Assembly (NCBI GenBank): GCA_023091665.1
Contig: JALJCQ010000035.1
Coordinates: 1 to 64,000 of the forward strand
Length of the DNA stretch: 64,000 nucleotides
Reading direction: 5' to 3'
Source: Pythium myriotylum
Taxonomy: Eukaryota > Oomycota > Peronosporomycetes > Pythiales > Pythiaceae
Shown here one piece after another: positions 12,297-23,926 of the stretch. The first letter of the stretch is position 1. Each line of letters opens with the position of its first letter. The translations under genes were made by a program, and so were the position numbers. The notes beneath the pieces are model-generated. The model made no database searches. It saw only the letters and a list, made by a program, of their open reading frames with translations, and was not told the DNA's origin.

Positions 12297-15200
12297 GTCC
12301 GCCCGCGCAAGACGAACGAAGAACGCAGCTGCTGATCAACGTCGACCATGGAGAAGAGAGAAGCCGCGAGTGGTCCACGCTTGGGCAGTCTCAGCTGCGC
12401 CGCCGGCATCCCACTTCTTCTTCCCGCCGTCTTCGACATCCGGGTTGCGCCTGTGCTCGTTGTGCGTGCGAGAAGAGCCAACGGACCCAGAACCGAAGCA
12501 TCGTCACGGCATCAACAACGCGGGGCGTGCGCGGGCTTCGACGTAGACGAGGACGAGGACGAGAACGAAGACGTGCGATGGAGCCCACGGTCTCGGTCAA
12601 GGTCGAGCCCGAGGCGCTGGGTCGTGGAGCAGAGCAAGGACAAGTCCAACCCTCGACTACTGTCGTCGTCTCATCAGCGGGCGATCTCGTCGCCTCCACC
12701 TCCGCCTCCACCGCTTGATCTTTTCGGCGTTCCGTCCGCTCGAGGCCGTCCGCTCGGTCCGCTCGAGCGGCGACGCTGTGACGAGCCATGTTTCCTCGGG
12801 CGTCTCCGGAAGATGAAAATGGAGCCGTCCACCAGCTCCAAACGCTACTCGAGCGACCATAAGTCCGCCATCTCGAGAGCTCCGACCTCCAGCGACAGCT
12901 CATTGTGAAGACCTCGGCGAGGCGCATGCGGTGGCATCACGTCCACCTGTCGATCTTGTCGCCAGCGATGACCAGGTCGAAAAAAGCGCATGAGGCTCTC
13001 AAATGGCCGCTAGAGGTGTTTTCCTGCTGCTGCGTCCGCGTCCGTCGGCACTAGCGCTTCGGACCACCACACATTGACGCGCATCGTCAAGTTGCGTCGG
13101 CCAAGCGACTTTGCTGCAGCCTTCGTCCGGGTTCCCAAGTCGTCACATGCAAATAACTGCGGCGACAGCTCGCAAATGGACGCCATTTTGGTGGCTTTGA
13201 CGTCGTGCTCCAACCGCCCCAGCTCACTTGAAGACACAGCTCGCATGCCAAAAGTTGTGTCCAAGTATCGTGCACCAGATCCAGCTTTCAGAGACGCTCT
13301 ATGTGTTCAGCCGGCTACGCAGCACGCAGAAAACCGCCTCTCGTGCCTGTTTTCGGCCCATTTTCGTGCTCTTCCCACGCGGAAACATGCGCGGCTGACC
13401 CACTTCCCGTCCATCCACGCGCCCAATTTTTGTCCCACGCATGGATGTGACTGAGTCCGACATCATGGAAGTCTTTCGTGGGGGTATCGAGCGCGTTTGA
13501 GCATGGCGATTGAGTGGGCGAGCCATTGTGGTGACCCGATGCGTATGTGGGTAAAGTCGCCATTTCCAGGACGACGATGACAACAAGTGTGAAAATGGTC
13601 AAAGTCTCGTACTCCAAGTGGTGGATCAAGTGCGCGCGGGCTGTGCGACCTCGGCAACGCTGTTTTCGCGCGGTTTGGAGGCGAACTCGCGACGCTATGG
13701 CCGTCGTGCGGCGCGAGCGATCTCGAGACCTCGCGTTGGGAGACGAAGAAGCAAGGCACAGGACGAAGGCGATGCGATTTTCCAGTACACAAGCGCGATT
13801 CAGTGACGTCTAGGTGCATCACACCTTGTCACGCAAGTTTCACGCGCGTAGGTGTCGTGGTCGCGTCGCGACGTGCTCGAGAAGCTGTCCGCGGAAGCTC
13901 CATTTTGGCGTCGTTTCGAAGGTGTGCCAAGGTCTCACAAGTCGGCGGGAAGTCACGAGGAGGCGAGGCGACGCCGTCACGAGCTCGACCGCGAAATGTC
14001 GGCACACTCGTCGTCCACCACCGTCCGCTCGATTCTGGTCGGCTCGGCTCAGCTCAGCTCAGCTCGGCTCCGGCGGCGTGGTTGGGCCGGGCCACTCACG
14101 GTCTCCGCGAAGGCGATCGTGGGATCAAGTCGCGGTCGCAGTTGCGTGAGATGATCCGACCTGAGCTCTCGCACTCGCACGCTTCGGTCGAGTGCGTTGG
14201 GAGAAGATGCAAGCGAATGATGGCGTGAGGACGAGGCGTGCGAGAGCGTGCTGTGGGTTTTATTCGCCCGTGGGAGCCGCCGCTCAAGGTGGTTAGAACG
14301 ATGGGCATGGCCGGTCCACTACCGTACTGTCGTCGATCCACTCTTTCGTGCGAGCTAGCCAGCCTTCGAGCAGAGCAGGATCTGCTGAGCGCCAGGGTTC
14401 CCGCGCGTGCAAAGACGCTGTGTCGGTGTTGCTACAGGATACTCGCAGCTTGGACTACAGCCAATACCGCGTGGATGACGGAGCCGAGCCGAGCCGAGCC
14501 GAGCCGAGAGAAGGTTCTTGCGATTATGGAGGTGGTCGAAGACCCCGAAATGCTCGTCGATGGGGTGGTTTTCACCGCCATTCTGTTCAATAAAGAAATG
14601 GCCACAATGGAAAGCATGTTGAGCTCTGTTATACGTTTGGTGATGTGTCTTGGCTGCTATGGTAGAAAGGTTGCGTGAACAGCATCTCGAGGTTTTTCTG
14701 TCGAGTTAGGAGGGAGTGTGAGGATGCCGAGCTCCAATTCATACGGTTGATACAAAAGGCGGGAAATTCTTGCGGTAGTTGAAAAGTTTTCAAACGTCAG
14801 CGGATTCTTTTCCCGCTCGTTTCAACACGCGAACAAATCAGATCCCACTCTTTCTAGTTCACACATGGTGCGTGGGCTTCCACTGCATCGTCATGGCCAT
14901 GGTTACAGTATCTAGTACCCAGGATCTTGCAACGAGAGAGGAAGAGGCGTACCGTAGCGAGCCCGTAGCGACGAGTTCTGCACATTGCTCACGAAATCAA
15001 CATCAAGAACGAGGTTGCTCGAATCCCACGGAGAGCTGTTCCTATCCACTATTATCCCTGCCACTGCTCCTGCTCCTGCTCCTTCTGCTAACTTCATCAC
15101 ATAACTCGCTCTCTTTGGTTGTCTGTGGGTTTGACCGCCCACGAACCACCGCCGACGTCGGCGGCGTCCAGAGCCTCGTGGCGCCGCTGCAGCGTGGCGC

Positions 15201-17392
15201 ATATGCGCCCGGCGAGCTCAAGCGACTTGCGAGCCACGTGGTGAAGCGTCTTGCCGACGTGGACGCTTCGCTCAGCAAGACCTGCTCGAGCTCGAGCGCG
15301 AGCGTGAGATCGACGCCGTCGTCGTCGTCGTCGTGGCCTTTGCCGTCAACAACGAGTGTCGAGGCTCGCGCGCAGGCTCTATTTAGCGCGCCACTCCACG
15401 CTCCAGGAGCACAAAGCGCCCTGACGTTCGGCGTTTCCTCGAGGCCGCGCCGTTGCCGCGACTCACAGCCGAACGCGTGCGCTCGGGAAGGAGAGATCAT
15501 GACGCTCGGCCCGAGCTGGCCGGCGAAAAAGTACTCGCTGGTGAACATGCCGTAGGCGCCGGTCGCCGGTGGGACGTATTATAGGTTTAGGGGTCAGCAC
15601 CAGTCTGTCGTCAATCTGAGTTCAGACAGTTGATGACCTGTTTCCACTCTGCAACCGCCATGCAGAGAAAGAAATCTACGAATACATACCTCACGAGCGC
15701 CATGTGCAAAACGTACCATCAGCGCGTCTCGCTCACACGCTTGGTAACCCTCTAGCGCAATGGCCTTCACCACACGATGTAGTGACGAGACACACCTTCC
15801 GAGGACACCTTCCGACGAGAGAGTGACACTTTGTTCGGCGGTCGTGAAGTCTTTGGCCGGCGTCAAGATCCCAGAATCAATCGAGCTCTACTGATTAGAA
15901 GTCTACATCCGGTGGTGCTGGGTCATGATTAGGTAGCACCTTCTCTCCCGTGCACCAGGTCTCCCAGGACGAGGCTGACAACGTGCCGGAGCCGCGGTCG
16001 AGATGCTTCGGTGGGCGCCCATGAACTCGCCTCGAGCTGCGAGGACTTCACATCTGAGGCAGAGAGTCAAATGATGAAGAAAGAGCAAGACTTCGCTTCG
16101 AGTCGGCACCCAGGTAGACTTGGAAGATGATGCATGCAAATGATAGAATCCAAGCGTTTTGGAAGGGGTATCCATATCTTTTCCTTCCGCATCCAACTTC
16201 AACAGCGTGTCCAGAGACAAGCCATCAAGAGTTGACTCGGTTTCTCTTCCTGTTATTATCACGCAGCTGATGGGTCGACTCGAGACTGAGTTTCTGAGGT
16301 GGATTGGACGAGGTTCTCGCCACTAGTCACCGCACTTTTCTCGTGCAATCGGGAGCATCAACAGTGTTGCTAGTTGAACTCAATAGACTTTATCATCATC
16401 ATCAACAACAATCAGGAAGCGTCGTGAATACTAAAATAGCTATCTGCGGAGCAGAGCGGCGCCGAGGTGTGAGGAAGAGTGAGCCGAGATGTGAAAAGAA
16501 AAAAGGAAGAGTGAAGTGAAGGGATCCCAAGAAATCTCGAAAAAACTGAACTCAATATCCATGACCTCACATAGCCACGCGTCTGCTGGATTCAATACGA
16601 AGCCTGCAGATCCGGCGTGGTCCGTCACTGACAGGGACTGCTGTCCTCTGCGGAATAGCGGGTCTGCGCCTTTCGATGGAAGACGTCGTGGGTCTGGGAG
16701 AAATCTGGCTGCGGGTTCTATCTATACGGCGTGTATCCTCAAGAATCATCTCGAATTAACGAAAACAGTCAGTTGTCTTTCAACGACAGCAAGGGAAACA
16801 AGAAAGCGGCTCGGTCTTGGAAAACCCGCAAGACTCCATTCTCTCCCTCCTCCATGTAGAACCAAACCAACAAACTCAGAGCCCCGTCGTCAGCCCTGTC
16901 AGGCGAGAACAAAAGACGGAACCGTCCCCCCAAGTAGCTGAGCTCGATCTCGGTGCGCTTGTCGAAGAGTCGGCCTCTTTGACGGCCGGACCGTTCAGTC
17001 GCCGGTTCTCTCGATTGGAGCAGAAAAAGGCGGGAGCCGAGGGAATCAACGCGGTGTTGGCCAGTCTGAGGGATGTCTCGACGGAAGGACGAGGCGCCAA
17101 GTCTCGATGACCTGTGAGAGTGGATGCGAGTGTCCACGTCGTCGACGCGGAACGAGGTCGTCAGGGCCGATGGACCTGCGAGAACGCATGGCGCAGTCCA
17201 GTGGACTGTGCGTGGCGACTGTCGCGAGGTCGTGTCAGGCACGTTGAAGTTGCCGATGGGAGTGTACGCCAAGTGCGGTCCGTCCGCATCATGCCATCCG
17301 GAAAGATGGCCAGAAGATCCGGAAGATCCGGAAGATCCGGAAGATCCTCCACATCCGGAAGATCCTCTCCACATCCGGAAGATCGGCCTCTG
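11569..17392 (+). repeat. Array unit 3 (transitional type, indel-rich right half)
   Basis: 5,824 bp. It has the long A-rich tract (25 bp more than units 1-2) but keeps the long CCCTC run, (CTG)4(CT)22 and the GTCGTGGG/GCGGGTT alleles of units 1-2. From about 14,698 it carries private single-base indels and one substitution (15637, A to C) found in no other unit. Confidence 0.95.
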
Positions 17393-18070
17393 GGACCGGA
17401 CCGGGTGTCCGACGAAAAAGAACAAAAGAAACGAAAGAAACCAAAAAAAAAAACAAAATGGTGTACTCCACATAAAGAAACGAGAACTGCATGGTGTAGT
17501 CCACGTAAACGAACGTTTGTACAATACACGCCGTAAAATGCAAGGTGTGGTAACAATACACGGCGTACAGTACTTCACGACAGCGACAGCCACACGTGGC
17601 GCACGGACAGACCCGCCCGCCGACCGACGAGTCCGTCGTGACCCGAGACACGCAGCCGCGCGCCCCGCCCTCCCCTCGCCCGGGACACGCGTCGCTCGAC
17701 CGGGCTTCTCCCAGCCACTCACTGCGCGCTCCCGCTGCCGCGTTGCTCAGTTGGGCTTCTCGAGCCCCGTGGCCAGCGCCCAGCGTCAGCCTCGAGCGAC
17801 GCCAAGCGACAGTGCGTCGGCCACTCGACCAGCCGCCGCGACGAGGCTCTGCGAGCGACTGTCGACGACCTGCAGCAGCGATCCACAGCCGCACGGGTCG
17901 CGCAACGCGACATGATGCGGAGCACGGACGCGGTGAGGTCTGTGCGAGCGAGTGCGGCCGCGCGCCCCTGCCCACGGTCTCAGCTTCGGTCTCGCGTTCG
18001 ACTTCGACGAGGCGCTCGACTCGCTCGTCGCTCTTTTCGAAATGGAGCTCTTGCTACTGCTGCTGCTGCT

Positions 18071-18110
<40 letters not shown>

Positions 18111-19566
18111 GTCCGCCCGCGCAAGACGAACGAAGAACGCAGCTGCTGATCAACGTCGACCATGGAGAAGAGAGAAGCCCGCGAGTGGTCCACGCTTGGG
18201 CAGTCTCAGCTGCGCCGCCGGCATCCCCACTTCTTCTTCCCCGCCGTCTTCGACATCCGGGTTGCGCCTTGTGCTCGTTGTGCGTGCGAGAAGAGCCAAC
18301 GGACCCAGAACCGAAGCATCGTCACGGCATCAACAACGCGGGGCGTGCGCGGGCTTCGACGTAGACGAGGACGAGGACGAGAACGAAGACGTGCGATGGA
18401 GCCCACGGTCTCGGTCAAGGTCGAGCCCGAGGCGCTGGGTCGTGGAGCAGAGCAAGGACAAGTCCAACCCTCGACTACTGTCGTCGTCTCATCAGCGGGC
18501 GAATCTCGTCGCCTCCACCTCCGCCTCCACCGCTTGATCTTTTCGGCGTTCCGTCCGCTCGAGGCCGTCCGCTCGGTCCGCTCGAGCGGCGACGCTGTGA
18601 CGAGCCATGTTTCCTCGGGCGTCTCCGGAAGATGAAAATGGAGCCGTCCACCAGCTCCAAACGCTACTCGAGCGACCATAAGTCCGCCATCTCGAGAGCT
18701 CCGACCTCCAGCGACAGCTCATTGTGAAGACCTCGGCGAGGCGCATGCGGTGGCATCACGTCCACCTGTCGATCTTGTCGCCAGCGATGACCAGGTCGAA
18801 AAAAGCGCATGAGGCTCTCAAATGGCCGCTAGAGGTGTTTTCCTGCTGCTGCGTCCGCGTCCGTCGGCACTAGCGCTTCGGACCACCACACATTGACGCG
18901 CATCGTCAAGTTGCGTCGGCCAAGCGACTTTGCTGCAGCCTTCGTCCGGGTTCCCAAGTCGTCACATGCAAATAACTGCGGCGACAGCTCGCAAATGGAC
19001 GCCATTTTGGTGGCTTTGACGTCGTGCTCCAACGCCCCAGCTCACTGAAGACACAGCTCGCATGCCAAAAGTTGTGTCCAAGTATCGTGCACCAGATCCA
19101 GCTTTCAGAGACGCTCTATGTGTTCAGCCGGCTACGCAGCACGCAGAAAACCGCCTCTCGTGCCTGTTTTCGGCCCATTTTCGTGCTCTTCCCACGCGGA
19201 AACATGCGCGGCTGACCCACTTCCCGTCCATCCACGCGCCCAATTTTTGTCCCACGCATGGATGTGACTGAGTCCGACATCATGGAAGTCTTTCGTGGGG
19301 GTATCGAGCGCGTTTGAGCATGGCGATTGAGTGGGCGAGCCATTGTGGTGACCCGATGCGTATGTGGGTAAAGTCGCCATTTCCAGGACGACGATGACAA
19401 CAAGTGTGAAAATGGTCAAAGTCTCGTACTCCAAGTGGTGGATCAAGTGCGCGCGGGCTGTGCGACCTCGGCAACGCTGTTTTCGCGCGGTTTGGAGGCG
19501 AACTCGCGACGCTATGGCCGTCGTGCGGCGCGAGCGATCTCGAGACCTCGCGTTGGGAGACGAAAA
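14698..19566. other. Stretch dense in private single-base indels, probable low-quality consensus
   Basis: About 17 one- or two-base differences from all other units are confined to this ~4.9 kb, mostly homopolymer gains or losses. Examples: an additional T near 14699, T lost at 14780, C and G lost near 14865, an additional G near 15591, A to C at 15637, an additional G near 15726, and the series listed under unit 4. Elsewhere comparable changes are almost absent. Frames intact in the other units are broken here. I interpret this as unpolished long-read sequence bridging two better-supported parts of the assembly. Confidence 0.75.
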
Positions 19567-22500
19567 GCAAGGCACAGGACGAAGGCGATGCGATTTTCCA
19601 GTACACAAGCGCGATTCAGTGACGTCTAGGTGCATCACACCTTGTCACGCAAGTTTCACGCGCGTAGGTGTCGTGGTCGCGTCGCGACGTGCTCGAGAAG
19701 CTGTCCGCGGAAGCTCCATTTTGGCGTCGTTTCGAAGGTGTGCCAAGGTCTCACAAGTCGGCGGGAAGTCACGAGGAGGCGAGGCGACGCCGTCACGAGC
19801 TCGACCGCGAAATGTCGGCACACTCGTCGTCCACCACCGTCCGCTCGATTCTGGTCGGCTCGGCTCAGCTCAGCTCAGCTCGGCTCCGGCGGCGTGGTTG
19901 GGCCGGGCCACTCACGGTCTCCGCGAAGGCGATCGTGGGATCAAGTCGCGGTCGCAGTTGCGTGAGATGATCCGACCTGAGCTCTCGCACTCGCACGCTT
20001 CGGTCGAGTGCGTTGGGAGAAGATGCAAGCGAATGATGGCGTGAGGACGAGGCGTGCGAGAGCGTGCTGTGGGTTTTATTCGCCCGTGGGAGCCGCCGCT
20101 CAAGGTGGTTAGAACGATGGGCATGGCCGGTCCACTACCGTACTGTCGTCGATCCACTCTTTCGTGCGAGCTAGCCAGCCTTCGAGCAGAGCAGGATCTG
20201 CTGAGCGCCAGGGTTCCCGCGCGTGCAAAGACGCTGTGTCGGTGTTGCTACAGGATACTCGCAGCTTGGACTACAGCCAATACCGCGTGGATGACGGAGC
20301 CGAGCCGAGCCGAGCCGAGCCGAGAGAAGGTTCTTGCGATTATGGAGGTGGTCGAAGACCCCGAAATGCTCGTCGATGGGGTGGTTTTCACCGCCATTCT
20401 GTTCAATAAAGAAATGGCCACAATGGAAAGCATGTTGAGCTCTGTTATACGTTTGGTGATGTGTCTTGGCTGCTATGGTAGAAAGGTTGCGTGAACAGCA
20501 TCTCGAGGTTTTTCGTCGAGTTAGGAGGGAGTGTGAGGATGCCGAGCTCCAATTCATACGGTTGATACAAAAGGCGGGAAATTCTTGCGGTAGTTTGAAA
20601 AGTTTTCAAACGTCAGCGGATTCTTTTCCCGCTCGTTTCAACACGCGAACAAATCAGATCCCACTCTTTCTAGTTCACACCATGGGTGCGTGGGCTTCCA
20701 CTGCATCGTCATGGCCATGGTTACAGTATCTAGTACCCAGGATCTTGCAACGAGAGAGGAAGAGGCGTACCGTAGCGAGCCCGTAGCGACGAGTTCTGCA
20801 CATTGCTCACGAAATCAACATCAAGAACGAGGTTGCTCGAATCCCACGGAGAGCTGTTCCTATCCACTATTATCCCTGCCACTGCTCCTGCTCCTGCTCC
20901 TTCTGCTAACTTCATCACATAACTCGCTCTCTTTGGTTGTCTGTGGGTTTGACCGCCCACGAACCACCGCCGACGTCGGCGGCGTCCAGAGCCTCGTGGC
21001 GCCGCTGCAGCGTGGCGCATATGCGCCCGGCGAGCTCAAGCGACTTGCGAGCCACGTGGTGAAGCGTCTTGCCGACGTGGACGCTTCGCTCAGCAAGACC
21101 TGCTCGAGCTCGAGCGCGAGCGTGAGATCGACGCCGTCGTCGTCGTCGTCGTGGCCTTTGCCGTCAACAACGAGTGTCGAGGCTCGCGCGCAGGCTCTAT
21201 TTAGCGCGCCACTCCACGCTCCAGGAGCACAAAGCGCCCTGACGTTCGGCGTTTCCTCGAGGCCGCGCCGTTGCCGCGACTCACAGCCGAACGCGTGCGC
21301 TCGGGAAGGAGAGATCATGACGCTCGGCCCGAGCTGGCCGGCGAAAAAGTACTCGCTGGTGAACATGCCGTAGGCGCCGGTCGCCGGTGGGACGTATTAT
21401 AGGTTTAGGGTCAGCACCAGTCTGTCGTCAATCTGAGTTCAGACAGTTGATGAACTGTTTCCACTCTGCAACCGCCATGCAGAGAAAGAAATCTACGAAT
21501 ACATACCTCACGAGCGCCATGTGCAAAACGTACCATCAGCGCTCTCGCTCACACGCTTGGTAACCCTCTAGCGCAATGGCCTTCACCACACGATGTAGTG
21601 ACGAGACACACCTTCCGAGGACACCTTCCGACGAGAGAGTGACACTTTGTTCGGCGGTCGTGAAGTCTTTGGCCGGCGTCAAGATCCCAGAATCAATCGA
21701 GCTCTACTGATTAGAAGTCTACATCCGGTGGTGCTGGGTCATGATTAGGTAGCACCTTCTCTCCCGTGCACCAGGTCTCCCAGGACGAGGCTGACAACGT
21801 GCCGGAGCCGCGGTCGAGATGCTTCGGTGGGCGCCCATGAACTCGCCTCGAGCTGCGAGGACTTCACATCTGAGGCAGAGAGTCAAATGATGAAGAAAGA
21901 GCAAGACTTCGCTTCGAGTCGGCACCCAGGTAGACTTGGAAGATGATGCATGCAAATGATAGAATCCAAGCGTTTTGGAAGGGGTATCCATATCTTTTCC
22001 TTCCGCATCCAACTTCAACAGCGTGTCCAGAGACAAGCCATCAAGAGTTGACTCGGTTTCTCTTCCTGTTATTATCACGCAGCTGATGGGTCGACTCGAG
22101 ACTGAGTTTCTGAGGTGGATTGGACGAGGTTCTCGCCACTAGTCACCGCACTTTTCTCGTGCAATCGGGAGCATCAACAGTGTTGCTAGTTGAACTCAAT
22201 AGACTTTATCATCATCATCAACAACAATCAGGAAGCGTCGTGAATACTAAAATAGCTATCTGCGGAGCAGAGCGGCGCCGAGGTGTGAGGAAGAGTGAGC
22301 CGAGATGTGAAAAGAAAAAAGGAAGAGTGAAGTGAAGGGATCCCAAGAAATCTCGAAAAAACTGAACTCAATATCCATGACCTCACATAGCCACGCGTCT
22401 GCTGGATTCAATACGAAGCCTGCAGATCCGGCGTGGTCCGTCACTGACAGGGACTGCTGTCCTCTGCGGAATAGCGGGTCTGCGCCTTTCGATGGAAGAC

Positions 22501-23208
22501 GTCATGGGTCTGGGAGAAATCTGGCTGCGTGTTCTATCTATACGGCGTGTATCCTCAAGAATCATCTCGAATTAACGAAAACAGTCAGTTGTCTTTCAAC
22601 GACAGCAAGGGAAACAAGAAAGCGGCTCGGTCTTGGAAAACCCGCAAGACTCCATTCTCTCCCTCCTCCATGTAGAACCAAACCAACAAACTCAGAGCCC
22701 CGTCGTCAGCCCTGTCAGGCGAGAACAAAAGACGGAACCGTCCCCCCAAGTAGCTGAGCTCGATCTCGGTGCGCTTGTCGAAGAGTCGGCCTCTTTGACG
22801 GCCGGACCGTTCAGTCGCCGGTTCTCTCGATTGGAGCAGAAAAAGGCGGGAGCCGAGGGAATCAACGCGGTGTTGGCCAGTCTGAGGGATGTCTCGACGG
22901 AAGGACGAGGCGCCAAGTCTCGATGACCTGTGAGAGTGGATGCGAGTGTCCACGTCGTCGACGCGGAACGAGGTCGTCAGGGCCGATGGACCTGCGAGAA
23001 CGCATGGCGCAGTCCAGTGGACTGTGCGTGGCGACTGTCGCGAGGTCGTGTCAGGCACGTTGAAGTTGCCGATGGGAGTGTACGCCAAGTGCGGTCCGTC
23101 CGCATCATGCCATCCGGAAAGATGGCCAGAAGATCCGGAAGATCCGGAAGATCCGGAAGATCCTCCACATCCGGAAGATCCTCTCCACATCCGGAAGATC
23201 GGCCTCTG
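17393..23208 (+). repeat. Array unit 4 (first majority-type unit, indel-rich left half)
   Basis: 5,816 bp. It is the first unit with the 5-bp-shorter CCCTC run, (CTG)5(CT)18 and the GTCATGGG/GCGTGTT alleles that characterise units 4-11. Its first 2.2 kb carries many private one-base indels (for example near 17785, 17897, 17926, 18178, 18226, 18241, 18269, 18502, 19033, 19047 and 19564), which break every reading frame that is intact in other copies. Confidence 0.95.
18162..18722 (+). pseudogene. Unit 4 copy of the 186-codon frame, frameshifted
   Basis: The ATG context at 18162 is intact, but single-base insertions near 18178, 18226, 18241, 18269 and 18502 throw the frame off within a few codons. 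The lesions are mostly homopolymer extensions (for example CCC for CC and CCCC for CCC), typical of long-read consensus error rather than biological decay, so I treat this as a likely sequence artefact. Confidence 0.4.
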
Positions 23209-23886
23209 GGACCGGACCGGGTGTCCGACGAAAAAGAACAAAAGAAACGAAAGAAACCAAAAAAAAAAACAAAATGGTGTACTCCACATAAAGAAACGAG
23301 AACTGCATGGTGTAGTCCACGTAAACGAACGTTTGTACAATACACGCCGTAAAATGCAAGGTGTGGTAACAATACACGGCGTACAGTACTTCACGACAGC
23401 GACAGCCACACGTGGCGCACGGACAGACCCGCCCGCCGACCGACGAGTCCGTCGTGACCCGAGACACGCAGCCGCGCGCCCCGCCCTCCCCTCGCCCGGG
23501 ACACGCGTCGCTCGACCGGGCTTCTCCCAGCCACTCACTGCGCGCTCCCGCTGCCGCGTTGCTCAGTTGGGCTTCTCGAGCCCCGTGGCCAGCGCCCAGC
23601 GCGCCAGCCTCGAGCGACGCCAAGCGACAGTGCGTCGGCCACTCGACCAGCCGCCGCGACGAGGCTCTGCGAGCGACTGTCGACGACCTGCAGCAGCGAT
23701 CCACAGCCGCACGGTCGCGCAACGCGACATGATGCGGAGCACGACGCGGTGAGGTCTGTGCGAGCGAGTGCGGCCGCGCGCCCCTGCCCACGGTCTCAGC
23801 TTCGGTCTCGCGTTCGACTTCGACGAGGCGCTCGACTCGCTCGTCGCTCTTTTCGAAATGGAGCTCTTGCTACTGCTGCTGCTGCT

Positions 23887-23926
<40 letters not shown>

